DNA from: Moraxellaceae bacterium AER2_44_116
Lineage (GTDB): Bacteria > Pseudomonadota > Gammaproteobacteria > Pseudomonadales > Moraxellaceae
DNA length: 37,234 nucleotides
NCBI GenBank assembly: GCA_006546595.1
Contig: VIAD01000021.1
Coordinates: 1 to 37,234 of the forward strand
Reading direction: 5' to 3'
The notes below the pieces were generated by a model. It was not told where the DNA came from and did no database searches. It saw nothing but the letters and a program-made list of their open reading frames with translations. Shown piece after piece: positions 7,964-17,200 of this stretch (position 1 is the stretch's first letter; each line of letters begins with the position of its first letter). The position numbers were made by a program, and so were the translations under genes.

Positions 7964-8269
7964 GTGAAAATATCACTCTCAAAACAATCAATCTAATAAT
8001 AGATTTTAATTCGCACTCAAAATGTTGATAAATCATTTACTCCGTAAAAAACGACTAAATTTATCAAATCATGGCTAATTTATCCGTATTTATATCGGCA
8101 TTACAACCAATAGACCTTGCTCTAGTGAGAGCTTGAAAAAACAGTTAAAAAGCTATCACTAAACTTTCTTTTATATTTTGAGAGTTATTTTATCACAGGG
8201 TCTGAAACCTAATGAGAGTTTAGGACTTACGCGAAGTCCTAAATTCTTTAGTTGGATAAGCAGGGTTTG
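7964..8269. other. Noncoding stretch with several hairpins
   Basis: No gene is supported here. Inverted repeats are present: TAGTGA..AGCTT at 8123-8134 pairs with AAGCT..TCACTA at 8150-8161, and a perfect 10-bp dyad TTTAGGACTT/AAGTCCTAAA with loop ACGCG lies at 8219-8243. The last resembles insertion-sequence ends that contain GGACTTACGC. I read this as debris of mobile elements. Confidence 0.5.
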
Positions 8270-8350
8270 ACGAGGTCAAAGATAGCGATTTCTGTTGGTG
8301 TTGGTCAGGCAACGGTTTATCGGGTGTTGGCAAACAGTAAAAAATCTTAA
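8270..8350 (+). pseudogene. C-terminal helix-turn-helix remnant of a resolvase/invertase
   Basis: The plus strand reads TRSKIAISVGVGQATVYRVL followed by ANSKKS and a stop. This is the classic C-terminal helix-turn-helix of a serine resolvase. The rest of the gene is missing upstream. It differs clearly from tnpR at 576-1190, so it comes from another element. Confidence 0.6.
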
Positions 8351-8628
8351 CATGTTGGTTTTAATGTTGTTTTAGTTTTACGCTGTGATGATGCAGCAAA
8401 GATGGCACTTTTTACACCGACGTGGTAACTTTCCCTATATTGAGGGCGAGGTATGAGAGCAGGAGGCGGAGTATCGGTGGTTAGTTTTAGGGAGTGTATT
8501 GATCTTGACTTTTAATGATACGAATATTGTTATTTTTTAGTTCATAATTTCTCTGCTAGATATTATAAATCATGCTTTAATCATATTTAGAATGATGGCC
8601 ATGATTCTGCGGATTGTGGTAAGTATAA
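8351..8628. other. Noncoding stretch, no gene recognised
   Basis: Short broken frames occur, for example one starting MMQQRWHFLHRRGN near 8389, but none continues. It may be further transposon debris. I see no strong hairpin or promoter. Confidence 0.5.
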
Positions 8629-8732
8629 TATACCCAATGGAAATGAAGATACTGGAATTATCGACTAAAAATAATATGCAATTCAGTGTGTTACGAAAAA
8701 TTTTTCCAGCACCTTCAAGTTGAATGGGTATA
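8629..8732. mobile_element. 104-bp MITE-like element
   Basis: The left end TATACCCAATGGAAATGAAG and the inverted right end TATACCCATTCAACTTGAAG are imperfect inverted repeats of about 27 bp that share the TATACCC tip and a GCTGG/ACTGG inner end. The interior has no gene. Size and structure fit a nonautonomous miniature element, probably derived from an IS with TATACCC ends. A flanking duplication is not clear. Confidence 0.5.
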
Positions 8733-8750
8733 GAGTCAAAATCATGTCAT

Positions 8751-8881
8751 GGGGTTGTAAGCCCGAAACCACGGAATATTTATCTGTTTGAAATATAAAG
8801 AATTAAAATTATTTATGGCGTTTTTAAGAGCTTTTTTCCATCTTCTCTGATTTCGCCACTTGGAGAGACATATCTGTAAAG
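8751..8881 (-). mobile_element. Truncated second copy of the Tn3 left end, with the tnpR tail
   Basis: From GGGGTTGTAAGCCC at 8751 the sequence follows 514-644 closely, with scattered substitutions (for example CCACGG for CCGCGG), and breaks off after CTGTAAAG at 8881. It includes the last about 22 codons of tnpR, ending GEIREDGKKLLKTP at 8813. Beyond 8881 the similarity is lost abruptly. No right end is found nearby, so this is a one-ended remnant. Confidence 0.85.
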
Positions 8882-8884
8882 GGG

Positions 8885-9003
8885 GCGACTCAGAAAACGG
8901 AATATAAAGTACGTTAAGGGTTGTGAGACGTGTTTAACCTGTTTTTCGCCAGCAATCTCACCACCGTTGAAGGATACACACGAAATAGACGCGCAGAATC
9001 CCA
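8885..9003 (-). pseudogene. Possible IS1-type InsA remnant
   Basis: One minus-strand frame reads IWDSARLFRVYPSTVVRLLA, which resembles the helix-turn-helix of IS1-family InsA proteins (a pattern like 'DTARVLGISPTTV'). The similarity is short and by eye. It abuts the truncated Tn3 copy, so a mobile-element junction at 8881 is plausible. Confidence 0.25.
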
Positions 9004-9128
9004 AATGTTTCTATACTTTAGCCTAATCTGTCCTAGCCGTCAGGCTAATATCAGTTATTAAAAAGAAACATATACTAAGAAAATCATTAAGACTTACACG
9101 ATTATTCTTTAACGCTGGACAAGCTATT

Positions 9129-9635
9129 ATGACAATCAATTCCACACATTTTTGTCAAGTTATTGCGCAAGACATTATGACAACACCTGTATTAACAGCA
9201 TATGACACTTGGTCAGTAAAAATGTTGCTGGATTTTTTTGCGCAACATCGTATTACTGGTGTTCCAGTTATCAACTATCAAGGTGAGTTAAAAGGTGTTG
9301 TTACCATGAGCGATATTTTACGCTTTGAAAATTTGCCTGCTATAGAGAAGGAGCGTCTAATAGGTGTTTCTTGTTATGGTGAATATTCAAACTATCAACT
9401 AAGTCAACATGATTTAGAGCAATTAGTATTACATGCAGACATAAATTGTCCTGTTAGTCAAATCATGACACCCAAAATCATTACCGTGAGTCAATCTACC
9501 TCAATCTTAGAAGTTGCAAAATTATTTTTAGAGAAAAGAATTCATCGAGTATTTGTAGAACAAAATCAAAAACTTGTTGGTGTAATTAGTACGAGCAATT
9601 TATTAACTGCAATGATTAAAAGTTGTGATTGTTAG
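9129..9635 (+). CDS. Two-CBS-domain protein
   Basis: This 168-residue protein consists almost wholly of two CBS motifs. The first runs about 15-70 (DIMTTPVLTAYDTWSV ... ITGVPVINYQGELKGVVTMS). The second runs about 108-165 (SQIMTPKIITVSQSTSILEV ... VGVISTSNLL). Paired CBS motifs form a Bateman module that binds adenine nucleotides such as AMP, ATP or NADH (family knowledge). There is no catalytic or DNA-binding partner domain, so it probably acts as a small cytoplasmic energy-state sensor. It converges on the end of the nar-associated operon and shares a terminator hairpin with it; a functional link is not shown. Confidence 0.8.
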   Translation: MTINSTHFCQVIAQDIMTTPVLTAYDTWSVKMLLDFFAQHRITGVPVINYQGELKGVVTMSDILRFENLPAIEKERLIGVSCYGEYSNYQLSQHDLEQLVLHADINCPVSQIMTPKIITVSQSTSILEVAKLFLEKRIHRVFVEQNQKLVGVISTSNLLTAMIKSCDC

Positions 9636-9653
9636 GGGCTATCAGCCCCTTTA
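9634..9653. terminator. Shared bidirectional terminator hairpin
   Basis: The perfect stem AGGGGCT/AGCCCCT with a 3-base loop ATC overlaps the stop codon of the CBS gene and abuts the stop codon of the carbonic-anhydrase-like gene. TTT follows on the plus strand. It is placed to end both convergent transcripts. Confidence 0.65.
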
Positions 9654-10211
9654 GAACTCATTCCGAATGGCTTTATATCCCTGAACAAGACTATGATTTG
9701 CCTTGGCAACACTTTCAGAAAAGTCATGGGCATAATCGGAGGCGGGTTTTAATAATTGAGTGTCTGTTTCGTGGTTGACTTTATGACATGATGGAACATA
9801 CAAACCTGCCAAAATTTCACGGCTATCAATCACGCAGTTGTGACGCACCACCACATCATCATGAATTGTGGCATTATAAACCACCGAATTAAAGCCAATA
9901 AATACATGACTACCAATAGTACAAGGTCCATGAATAATGGAGCGATGGGCAATTGATGTATATTCACCAATCACCACTAATCCCCCAGCTTTAGAGTGAA
10001 TCACCACCCCATCTTGAATATTAGAATGTGCGCCGATGACGATAGGTTCCATTTCTCCTTTGTCATTAACTTCATCGGCACGAATCACCGCATAAGGACC
10101 AATAAAAACATTTTCGCCCACAATCACTTGGCCACATAAAATAGCCGTTGGGTCAATAAATGCACTTTGGGCAACCTGTGGCCAATCTCCGCGTGGATTC
10201 TTGCGTAACAT
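9651..10211 (-). CDS. Gamma-carbonic anhydrase-like hexapeptide-repeat protein
   Basis: The protein is 186 residues from the ATG at 10211 (MLRKNPRGDWPQVAQSAFID), 5 bp after the RIC stop codon. It is a left-handed beta-helix protein of the CaiE/PaaY/gamma-CA group. Hexapeptide turns run through VIVGENVFIGPYAVI and onward. The metal-site histidines of gamma-class carbonic anhydrases appear as VIHSKAG and IAHRSIIHG. An upstream start at 10238 (MHVVYKIK) is possible but overlaps the RIC gene more. It is last in the nar-linked operon. Possible roles are CO2/bicarbonate conversion or a metal-linked accessory function; activity is inferred from the family only. Confidence 0.75.
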   Translation of the reverse strand: MLRKNPRGDWPQVAQSAFIDPTAILCGQVIVGENVFIGPYAVIRADEVNDKGEMEPIVIGAHSNIQDGVVIHSKAGGLVVIGEYTSIAHRSIIHGPCTIGSHVFIGFNSVVYNATIHDDVVVRHNCVIDSREILAGLYVPSCHKVNHETDTQLLKPASDYAHDFSESVAKANHSLVQGYKAIRNEF

Positions 10212-10215
10212 AGCT

Positions 10216-10881
10216 TTAATCTTGTAAACAACGTGCAAACAAAATGTTATTTTCTAAGTGAATATGCTCCACAATATCCTCAGAAAAGCTACGCACACCT
10301 AAATATAAGGCTTGCCAAGTATTACATGCTCCTTTAGGTGGTACGCCTTGATTTGTTAAAAACAATAGCTTTTCTACACGTTGCCCATGCTCTATATGCT
10401 CATCTTCCATAACATGAATCGGCATTTGGGCTTGAGCTAAACGATTATGGACAATCATTGGAAACAACACTTCTTCCTCTTTGAGCATATGTTGTTCTAA
10501 ATCATCTAATGTCTCACTAAGTAATTGTGCCAAACCATGTGGACAATTTGCTTTATCACCATGCACTCGCTCAACTTTGGCGGCTAAACGAATTAACTCG
10601 GGCAATTGTTGACGATGTCGTCCATGATAATAACTGACCAAATAATGCACCAAATCAGGGATAGGCATATTAAGCCAGTCTTTTTCTTGCCGCCATGGAT
10701 TGCTTTCTAACGCAATCAGCTCGCGTAAAATACTGGGGGCATCAAGTTGCTTTTTAGAGACCACATCCGCCAACCTTTGCTTTCCACCACAACAAAAATC
10801 AATGTTATATTTTTGAAATACACTTGTCGCGCCTGATAAATGGGCAGCGATTGACCCCACAGGGCTTTGTAAATAGTCCAT
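10216..10881 (-). CDS. ytfE: RIC family di-iron protein (YtfE/ScdA/DnrN-type)
   Basis: The protein is 221 residues from the ATG at 10881, 6 bases behind GGAG; an ATG 12 bases further upstream lacks such a site. The N-terminal domain has the conserved NIDFCCGGK motif with Cys30-Cys31. The C-terminal hemerythrin-like four-helix domain carries iron-ligand histidines and glutamates (YYHGRHRQQLPEL, LKEEEVLFPM, EDEHIEHG, VEHIHLENNILF). RIC proteins repair iron-sulfur clusters damaged by nitric oxide or oxidants (family knowledge). Its place directly behind the nitrate reductase genes fits a need to cope with NO made during nitrate and nitrite respiration. Gene name by similarity; dnrN and scdA are equivalents. 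Confidence 0.85.
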   Translation of the reverse strand: MDYLQSPVGSIAAHLSGATSVFQKYNIDFCCGGKQRLADVVSKKQLDAPSILRELIALESNPWRQEKDWLNMPIPDLVHYLVSYYHGRHRQQLPELIRLAAKVERVHGDKANCPHGLAQLLSETLDDLEQHMLKEEEVLFPMIVHNRLAQAQMPIHVMEDEHIEHGQRVEKLLFLTNQGVPPKGACNTWQALYLGVRSFSEDIVEHIHLENNILFARCLQD

Positions 10882-10896
10882 GTTTATCTCCAAAAT

Positions 10897-11361
10897 TTAA
10901 TTCATCATTTTGACAGGAAGCCATGCTTTGCCCATCACTAAACCTTTTAAGTCACTTTGCGCGACTAAACTTGTCAGATAGACATTGAGGGCTTGACGAC
11001 CTGCTCTCGCTGCCAGCTCGATTTTAATTAATGGCTCAACATCGGCGTACGCCAAATTTTGACCTTGTTCATCGACAAAACGATGTGCTTGTGCTTGGTA
11101 AAAAGCCAAACATTCGGCATCATCAGCAGGCGGTACAACAATCATTTGTGCTAACAAATCATCAATTAATTGTGCTTCGTCATTGTCAACCGCCGCTACT
11201 TTTTGCTTATAGGCTTCTTGCAACAGTAGCTCACGCAATACCAAGGCTTCAGCGGCTTTTTGCCATGCCTCCTGCTTGCTTTGTGCAGGATGGTATTGCA
11301 TTTCTTGGCCAATCATATCTTCGGGAATCAGCTTGTGATTGACATAAACATCTTGATTCAT
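10897..11361 (-). CDS. PpiC/NifM-like accessory protein without a clear parvulin domain
   Basis: The protein is 154 residues from the ATG at 11361, 8 bases after AGGAG; the GTG just before it is an alternative. It lies 8 bp after narI. In several nar operons a PpiC-type peptidyl-prolyl isomerase follows narI (known from Pseudomonas). This protein has the helical chaperone-like part (AEALVLRELLLQEAYKQKV) and a C-terminal segment (GQNLAYADVEPLIKIELAAR) typical of SurA/PpiC-type ends. The roughly 90-residue parvulin catalytic core expected between them is not visible. It may therefore act purely as a folding or holding factor for nitrate reductase. It could be a degraded relative of the longer PPIase, although the frame is intact. 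Confidence 0.6.
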   Translation of the reverse strand: MNQDVYVNHKLIPEDMIGQEMQYHPAQSKQEAWQKAAEALVLRELLLQEAYKQKVAAVDNDEAQLIDDLLAQMIVVPPADDAECLAFYQAQAHRFVDEQGQNLAYADVEPLIKIELAARAGRQALNVYLTSLVAQSDLKGLVMGKAWLPVKMMN

Positions 11362-11372
11362 CACCTTAACTC

Positions 11373-12068
11373 CTAACGACTAAAACGACTACGTACGACT
11401 TGATAAGGTCTAAATAAATACTTAACAGGTGCGCTTAGCACATGAACCAAACGGGTAAATGGCGCAACGACAAATAACGATAAACCTAACCAAATATGTA
11501 CTTTAAAGAGCCAATGTTCGTCTTTAATAAAGTCGGCAGCATCGCTTTGAAAAGTCACAATATGCTGCGCCCAATGCGACAGATTAAGCATACTTTCACC
11601 ATCTAAATGCTGTGCTGACACAAACAAGGTGCTTAATCCTAAAGACACTTGAATAAACAACATCCATAATACTAACCAATCCGAAAAACGGGTTGTGGCG
11701 CGTAAACGGGAATTATTTAAACGACGGGTAATGAGCAGTAATAAACCTGTAAAACACAATACGCCAAAAATACCGCCTGCAATCATCGCTAACAGTTGTT
11801 TTTGAGGCACAGTAATGACATGGGTATAAATACTGGTTGGGGTTAATAAGCCGACCAAATGCCCCATGATGATAAATAACACCCCAATGTGAAACAGGTT
11901 ACTGCCGAGGCGTAAGCTGCTTTTATCTAATAGCTGTGAAGAACTGGCCTTCCACGAATACTGTTCGCGGTCAAAACGAATCACACAAGCAACCAAAAAA
12001 ACACCAACCGCAATATAAGGATAAATACCAAATAATAAAGTATTAAACCATTGTGCTAAGTTTTCCAT
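11373..12068 (-). CDS. narI: Respiratory nitrate reductase gamma subunit (cytochrome b)
   Basis: The protein is 231 residues from the ATG at 12068 (MENLAQWFNTLLFGIYPYIA), directly after narJ; a longer frame starts inside narJ and is not used. Five hydrophobic segments anchor the enzyme in the inner membrane. Histidines placed to bind the two b-hemes lie in the second segment (IGVLFIIMGHLVGLL) and in the last ones (FKVHIWLGLSLF, TRLVHVLSAP). NarI takes electrons from quinol and passes them to NarH. Length and order match the family. It is fourth of the narGHJI series and is followed by the PPIase-like gene. Confidence 0.92.
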   Translation of the reverse strand: MENLAQWFNTLLFGIYPYIAVGVFLVACVIRFDREQYSWKASSSQLLDKSSLRLGSNLFHIGVLFIIMGHLVGLLTPTSIYTHVITVPQKQLLAMIAGGIFGVLCFTGLLLLITRRLNNSRLRATTRFSDWLVLWMLFIQVSLGLSTLFVSAQHLDGESMLNLSHWAQHIVTFQSDAADFIKDEHWLFKVHIWLGLSLFVVAPFTRLVHVLSAPVKYLFRPYQVVRSRFSR

Positions 12069-12069
12069 A

Positions 12070-12723
12070 TTAATTACCTCTAGCAGCAGTTTGAGGGCGA
12101 CATGACGCAGAAGGCGCACCCGCATCTAAAAAGCGCACTTCGGCCTCTTGCCATGCTTGGTCAATATCTACTTCTTCTTCGGTTTGAGTCGCAATCAATG
12201 AGCGCACGCCGACTAATTCTTCAATCGCGCTAAACACTAAACCATAAGCAGAGTCGTGTTGACGTAAGCGCGCACCGAGTGCTTGCAATACGTGTAACGG
12301 TTCTTTAAGTAGCTCTAAAGCTTCTTCTGCGGTGTCATATACCGATAAAAACTCTAAAAACAACGGCACATAGTCAGGCAGCTCAGAACTTCCTTCTAAC
12401 ACTAGGCCTTGTTTTTGATAAAGCTCAATCAGGTCAACCATGGCTTGACCTCTATCGCGTGATTCGCCATGAACGTGTTCAAAAATATGCAGCGATAAGG
12501 AGCGAGTACGGTCAAACAAAGTGACGTACGTTTCTTGTACGTCCCAACCATCACCTGCTTCTAAGTCTTCGGCAAAGCCTAATAAGGCACGACGCGTAGG
12601 CTCAGATAAACGTCTTTCTTCACGCAAAATATCACGTACTTCGGGCAGTGCCTTACGCATAGCATCATCTGGATACATCAACAAATGACTTAACGCTCTA
12701 TACACTAAATTAGGCTTATTCAT
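12070..12723 (-). CDS. narJ: Nitrate reductase assembly chaperone NarJ
   Basis: The protein is 217 residues from the ATG at 12723 (MNKPNLVYRALSHLLMYPDD); an upstream frame extension lies inside narH and is ignored. The N-terminal LLMYPDD and the acidic helical body with ETYVTLFDRTRSLSLHIFEH and VHGESRDRGQAMVDL are hallmarks of the NarJ/NarW (TorD-like) chaperones. NarJ binds the NarG N-terminus and guides insertion of the molybdenum cofactor and docking onto NarI; it is not part of the final enzyme. It overlaps narH by 8 bp, consistent with coupled translation. Confidence 0.92.
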   Translation of the reverse strand: MNKPNLVYRALSHLLMYPDDAMRKALPEVRDILREERRLSEPTRRALLGFAEDLEAGDGWDVQETYVTLFDRTRSLSLHIFEHVHGESRDRGQAMVDLIELYQKQGLVLEGSSELPDYVPLFLEFLSVYDTAEEALELLKEPLHVLQALGARLRQHDSAYGLVFSAIEELVGVRSLIATQTEEEVDIDQAWQEAEVRFLDAGAPSASCRPQTAARGN

Positions 12724-14239
12724 GTGTACCTCCCCACAAGTTGGCTTTGCGTTGTTTGCCAAATAAATCGACGTTGTTGTCGCCGTTAGAACAGCCGTTA
12801 CCAAAACTAAAGCCACAATTAGAACGAATATCAAACGCTCTGCCTGCATATTCACGGTGTGAGCTTGGAATCACATAACGGTCTTCGTAATTAGCAATCG
12901 CTAAATAGCGATACATTTCTTCAACCATCGCTTCGGTTAAACCTGTTTGACGTAACACAACAGGATTATTATGAGCATGAAGTTGCTGTTCGCGCTTATA
13001 AACACGCATACCTAACATACGCTCTAGGGATAATTTAACGGGTGCTTCGTTGCCGCCTGTTAACAAGTTGGCCAAGTAAGTGAGCGGAATACGCAACGAA
13101 GACACGTCAGGAATCACGCCATTGCTGCCCATTTGGCCTTTGGCATGGGCATTTTGAATCGGTGATAAAGGCGGTACATACCATACCATCGGCAAGGTGC
13201 GATATTCAGGGTGTAACGGAAAGGCAATTTTCCAATCAATCGCCATTTTGTACACAGGTGAACGACGTGCAGCCTCCATCCATGAGTCGGGAATGCCTTC
13301 TTCACGCGCGGCCGCAATCACCTCGGGGTCATCGGGGTTCAAAAAAATATCCAACTGTGCTTGATACAAGTCGCCTTGATTTTCGACACTGGCCGCTTGC
13401 TCAATTTTGTCAGCATCGTATAACAACACGCCTAAATAACGAATCCGTCCGACACAGGTTTCGGAACAAACTGTAGGTTCGCCTTGCTCAATACGTGGAT
13501 AACAAAAGGTACACTTTTCGGATTTACCCGATTCCCAGTTAAAGTAGATTTTTTTGTATGGGCAAGCAGACACACACATCCGCCAACCGCGGCATTTATC
13601 TTGGTCAATTAACACAATGCCGTCTTCTTCACGTTTATAAATCGCGCCACTCGGGCAAGCAGACACACAAGCGGGGTTTAAACAATGCTCACACAAACGC
13701 GGCAAATACATCATAAACGTGTTTTCAAACTCGCCATACATCTCTTTTTGGACGTTTTGAAAGTTATAGTCTGCCGAACGCTTACTAAACTCACCACCCA
13801 AAATCTCTTCCCAGTTTGGTCCTTTTTCGATTTTGTCCATCACCTTGCCTGTAATCACAGAAACAGGCCGCGCGGTAGGCGTGACTTTTGAGTCAGGGGC
13901 TTGCTGCAAATGGGTATAATCAAAGGTAAATGGTTCGTAATAATCGTCAATTTGGGGCAAATCTGGGTTAGCAAAAATACTGGCTAAGACACGCCATTTT
14001 GCGCCCATTTTAGGGCGAATACTGCCATTAGACAGACGCTCCCAACCGCCATTCCAACGCTCTTGATTTTCCCAGTCATCGGGATAACCAATACCAGGTT
14101 TAGATTCGACGTTGTTAAACCATGCGTACTCCATGCCTTGGCGTGAAGTCCACACGTTTTTACAAGTCACCGAACAAGTGTGGCAACCGATACATTTATC
14201 GAGGTTTAACACCATGCCTATTTGTGCGCGTACTTTCAT
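12716..14239 (-). CDS. narH: Respiratory nitrate reductase beta subunit (iron-sulfur)
   Basis: This 507-residue electron-transfer subunit has four cysteine groups. The first is DKCIGCHTCSVTC, with cysteines 16, 19, 22 and 26. The second is LCEHCLNPACVSACP. In the third, CRGWRMCVSACP, a tryptophan replaces one cysteine, as expected for the single [3Fe-4S] cluster. The fourth is KCTFCYPRIEQGEPTVCSET. NarH carries electrons from the NarI hemes to NarG. The start codon overlaps the narG stop in TAATG. All key residues are present, so the enzyme should be functional. Confidence 0.95.
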   Translation of the reverse strand: MKVRAQIGMVLNLDKCIGCHTCSVTCKNVWTSRQGMEYAWFNNVESKPGIGYPDDWENQERWNGGWERLSNGSIRPKMGAKWRVLASIFANPDLPQIDDYYEPFTFDYTHLQQAPDSKVTPTARPVSVITGKVMDKIEKGPNWEEILGGEFSKRSADYNFQNVQKEMYGEFENTFMMYLPRLCEHCLNPACVSACPSGAIYKREEDGIVLIDQDKCRGWRMCVSACPYKKIYFNWESGKSEKCTFCYPRIEQGEPTVCSETCVGRIRYLGVLLYDADKIEQAASVENQGDLYQAQLDIFLNPDDPEVIAAAREEGIPDSWMEAARRSPVYKMAIDWKIAFPLHPEYRTLPMVWYVPPLSPIQNAHAKGQMGSNGVIPDVSSLRIPLTYLANLLTGGNEAPVKLSLERMLGMRVYKREQQLHAHNNPVVLRQTGLTEAMVEEMYRYLAIANYEDRYVIPSSHREYAGRAFDIRSNCGFSFGNGCSNGDNNVDLFGKQRKANLWGGTHE

Positions 14240-17200
14240 TATTTTGACTCCTTCGCCTGACGACTCGCTAAATCACCTTCGTTACCCCATTCGACCTTGT
14301 TCATTTTGCGTAAAATGATAAATTCGTCGCGGTTAGAACCCACAGTGCCGTAATAGTTAAAACCATATGACAATTGTGCGTACCCACCAATCATATGGGT
14401 AGGTTTGGTGACGGTACGGGTAACCGAATTATGGATACCACCGCGTTTTTGAGTGATTTCTGAAAGTGGAATATTGACCAGCTTTTCTTGGGCGTGATAC
14501 ATAAAAATCGCGCCTTCGGGGATACGCTGCGAAACGACCGCACGCGCTGTTAACGCGCCGTTGACGTTGTAAACTTCGACCCAATCGTTATCCACAATAC
14601 CAACTTTTTGAGCATCAATTTCGCTTACCCAAACAATCGGCCCACCGCGTGACAAAGTCAGCATGATAAGGTTGTCGGTATAAGTAGAATGAATACCCCA
14701 TTTTTGATGCGGTGTAATCCAATTTAAAACTACCTGTTTGCGGCTATCGCTGTATTGGTCTAGCGCGGGTTTGGTAGTTTTTAAGTCCACAGGGGGCTTA
14801 TACACACACAACTCTTCACCAAAAGCGCGCATCCATGGATGGTCTTGATACAACTGCTGACGACCACTAAGGGTACGCCACGGAATTAACTCATGGACGT
14901 TGGTATAACCTGCGTTATAACTCACGTGTTCGGACTCAATACCCGACCATGTAGGCGAGGAGATAATTTTACGCGGTTGTGCTTGCACGTCACGGTAACG
15001 AATTTGGTCATCTTCACGCGGCACCGCTAAATGGCTGTGGTCACGGCCTGTAAACTCCGACAACGCTGCCCATGCTTTAACCGCCACATGGCCATTGGTT
15101 TCGGGGGCTAAAGACAAAATCATTTCGGCGGCATCAATCGCGGTATCTAAGCGCGGTTGGCCTTTGGCTGCACCTTCAGCCACGGTGTAATTAAGCTCTG
15201 CTAAGAGTTTTAGCTCTTTTTTGGTATCCCAATTAATACCTTTGCCGCCATTGCCCAATTTTGCTAACAAAGGGCCAATCGAGGTAAAACGCGCATAGGT
15301 ATTAGGATAGTCACGCTCTACACTCACAATACTTGGCAAGGTTTTGCCTGCAACAGCATCACACTGGCCTTTTTTCCATTCTTTTACATCAATGGCTTGG
15401 GCTAATTCGGCAGGGGTATCGTGCTGAATCGGATTAAGTACTACGTCAGTTTCGACCCCTAAATGACCTACACACAATTTAGAAAAGTGTTTGGCAATGC
15501 CTTTATAAATTTCCCAGTCGGTGCGTGATTCCCATGCAGGGTCAACGGCTGCCGATAGAGGGTGGATAAAGGGGTGCATATCGGAGGTATTTAAGTCGTG
15601 CTTTTCGTACCAAGTGGCGGTAGGTAACACAATATCCGAATACAAACAGGTGGTGGACATTCTAAAATCTAAAGTGACCAATAAATCTAATTTACCTTCG
15701 GGTGCTTTGTCGTGCCATACCACTTCTGAGGGTTTGGCTCCACCCTCTTCGCCTAAATCTTTACCCAACACACCATTTTGTGTACCAAGCAAATGCTTTA
15801 AAAAGTACTCATGGCCTTTGCCTGACGAACCCAATAAATTGGAACGCCAAATAAACATATTACGCGGCCAATTAACGGGGTTGTCGGGGTCTTCGCACGA
15901 CATCGAAATGGTACCCAGCTTGAGTGCGCTGGTCACATAATCAGGAATATTACGTCCTGCTTTATCGGCTAATGCCTTGATAGTTAGAGGATTAAGATTA
16001 AGTTGTGGCGCAGAAGGCAACCACCCCATACGCTCAGCACGCACATTACAGTCAATCAAACTGGTGTTTTTCCAATCATCATCATTGGCTAAGGGCGATA
16101 AAATCTCGCTCACTTGGACTTTTTCGTAACGCCATTGATTGGTATGCGCATAAAAAAACGAAGTACCATTCATTTGACGTGGCGGGCGTACCCAGTCTGT
16201 TCCAAAGGCTAATGGCGCCCAACCTGTTTGAGGACGGAGTTTTTCTTGACCCACATAATGTGACCAACCACCACCCGATTTACCCACACAACCACACATC
16301 ACCAATAAGTTAATAATGCTGCGGTAAATCATATCCATGTGATACCAGTGATTTAAACCTGCCCCCACAATCACCATCGCGCGGCCTTCGGTAAGGGCGG
16401 CGGTTTCGGCAAATTCACGCGCTAATTGAATCACTTGAGCGCGAGGGATACCTGTAACTTTTTCTTGCCATGCAGGGGTATATGGCACGTCGTCTTCATA
16501 ATCTAAGGCTACATTTAGTTTGCTAATGCCTTGGTCAACGCCATAATTTGCCAAAAACAAATCATAGACGGTAGCCACAAGCATTTCTTCGCCTTTGCTA
16601 TCGGTTAAACGAATCGCAGCAATATCACGCGGAATAATGTCACCATGACTGGTATGTACAAAATGCTCGTGAGGAATATTACCAAAGTAAGGAAAGCCTA
16701 CCGATACCACTTCTTGTTGAGGGTGACCAATTAAAGATAAGCGTAATTTAGTTTTTTCTCCCGATAGGGCTTTTTCTTCTAAATTCCATTTACCTTTTTC
16801 GCCCCAACGCGTACCAATAGAACCATTAGGCAACACTAATTGGTTATTAGTTTCGTCAATGGCCACGGTTTTCCATTCGGGGTTATTGGTTGCCCCTAAA
16901 TTATCAGGCAAGTCTGAGGCACGAATTTGACGTTCAGCCACCCATAAACCATCTTTTTTGACCAAACGTACCAACATGGGCATATCGGTATAACGCCGCG
17001 CATAATCTTGAAAATACGGTGTTTTGTGACGTACATAATGCTCGGTTAACACTACATGCCCCAAGGCCATGCCCAATGCAGCATCAGTACCCTGCTTACC
17101 GTGTACCCACATATCCGATAGTTTAGCAACTTCGGAATAATCGGGCGTTACAGCAACTGTTTTAGTGCCTTTGTAACGGACTTCGGTAAAAAAGTGGGCA

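Noticed and set aside
8813..9004. A 63-codon minus-strand gene
   Set aside because: It is a chance fusion of unrelated sequence to the duplicated tail of tnpR in the truncated Tn3 copy.
12724..12855. Longer NarJ start with a hydrophobic N-terminus at 12855
   Set aside because: The extension lies within narH coding sequence in another frame; NarJ is a cytoplasmic chaperone and the ATG at 12723 gives the normal N-terminus.
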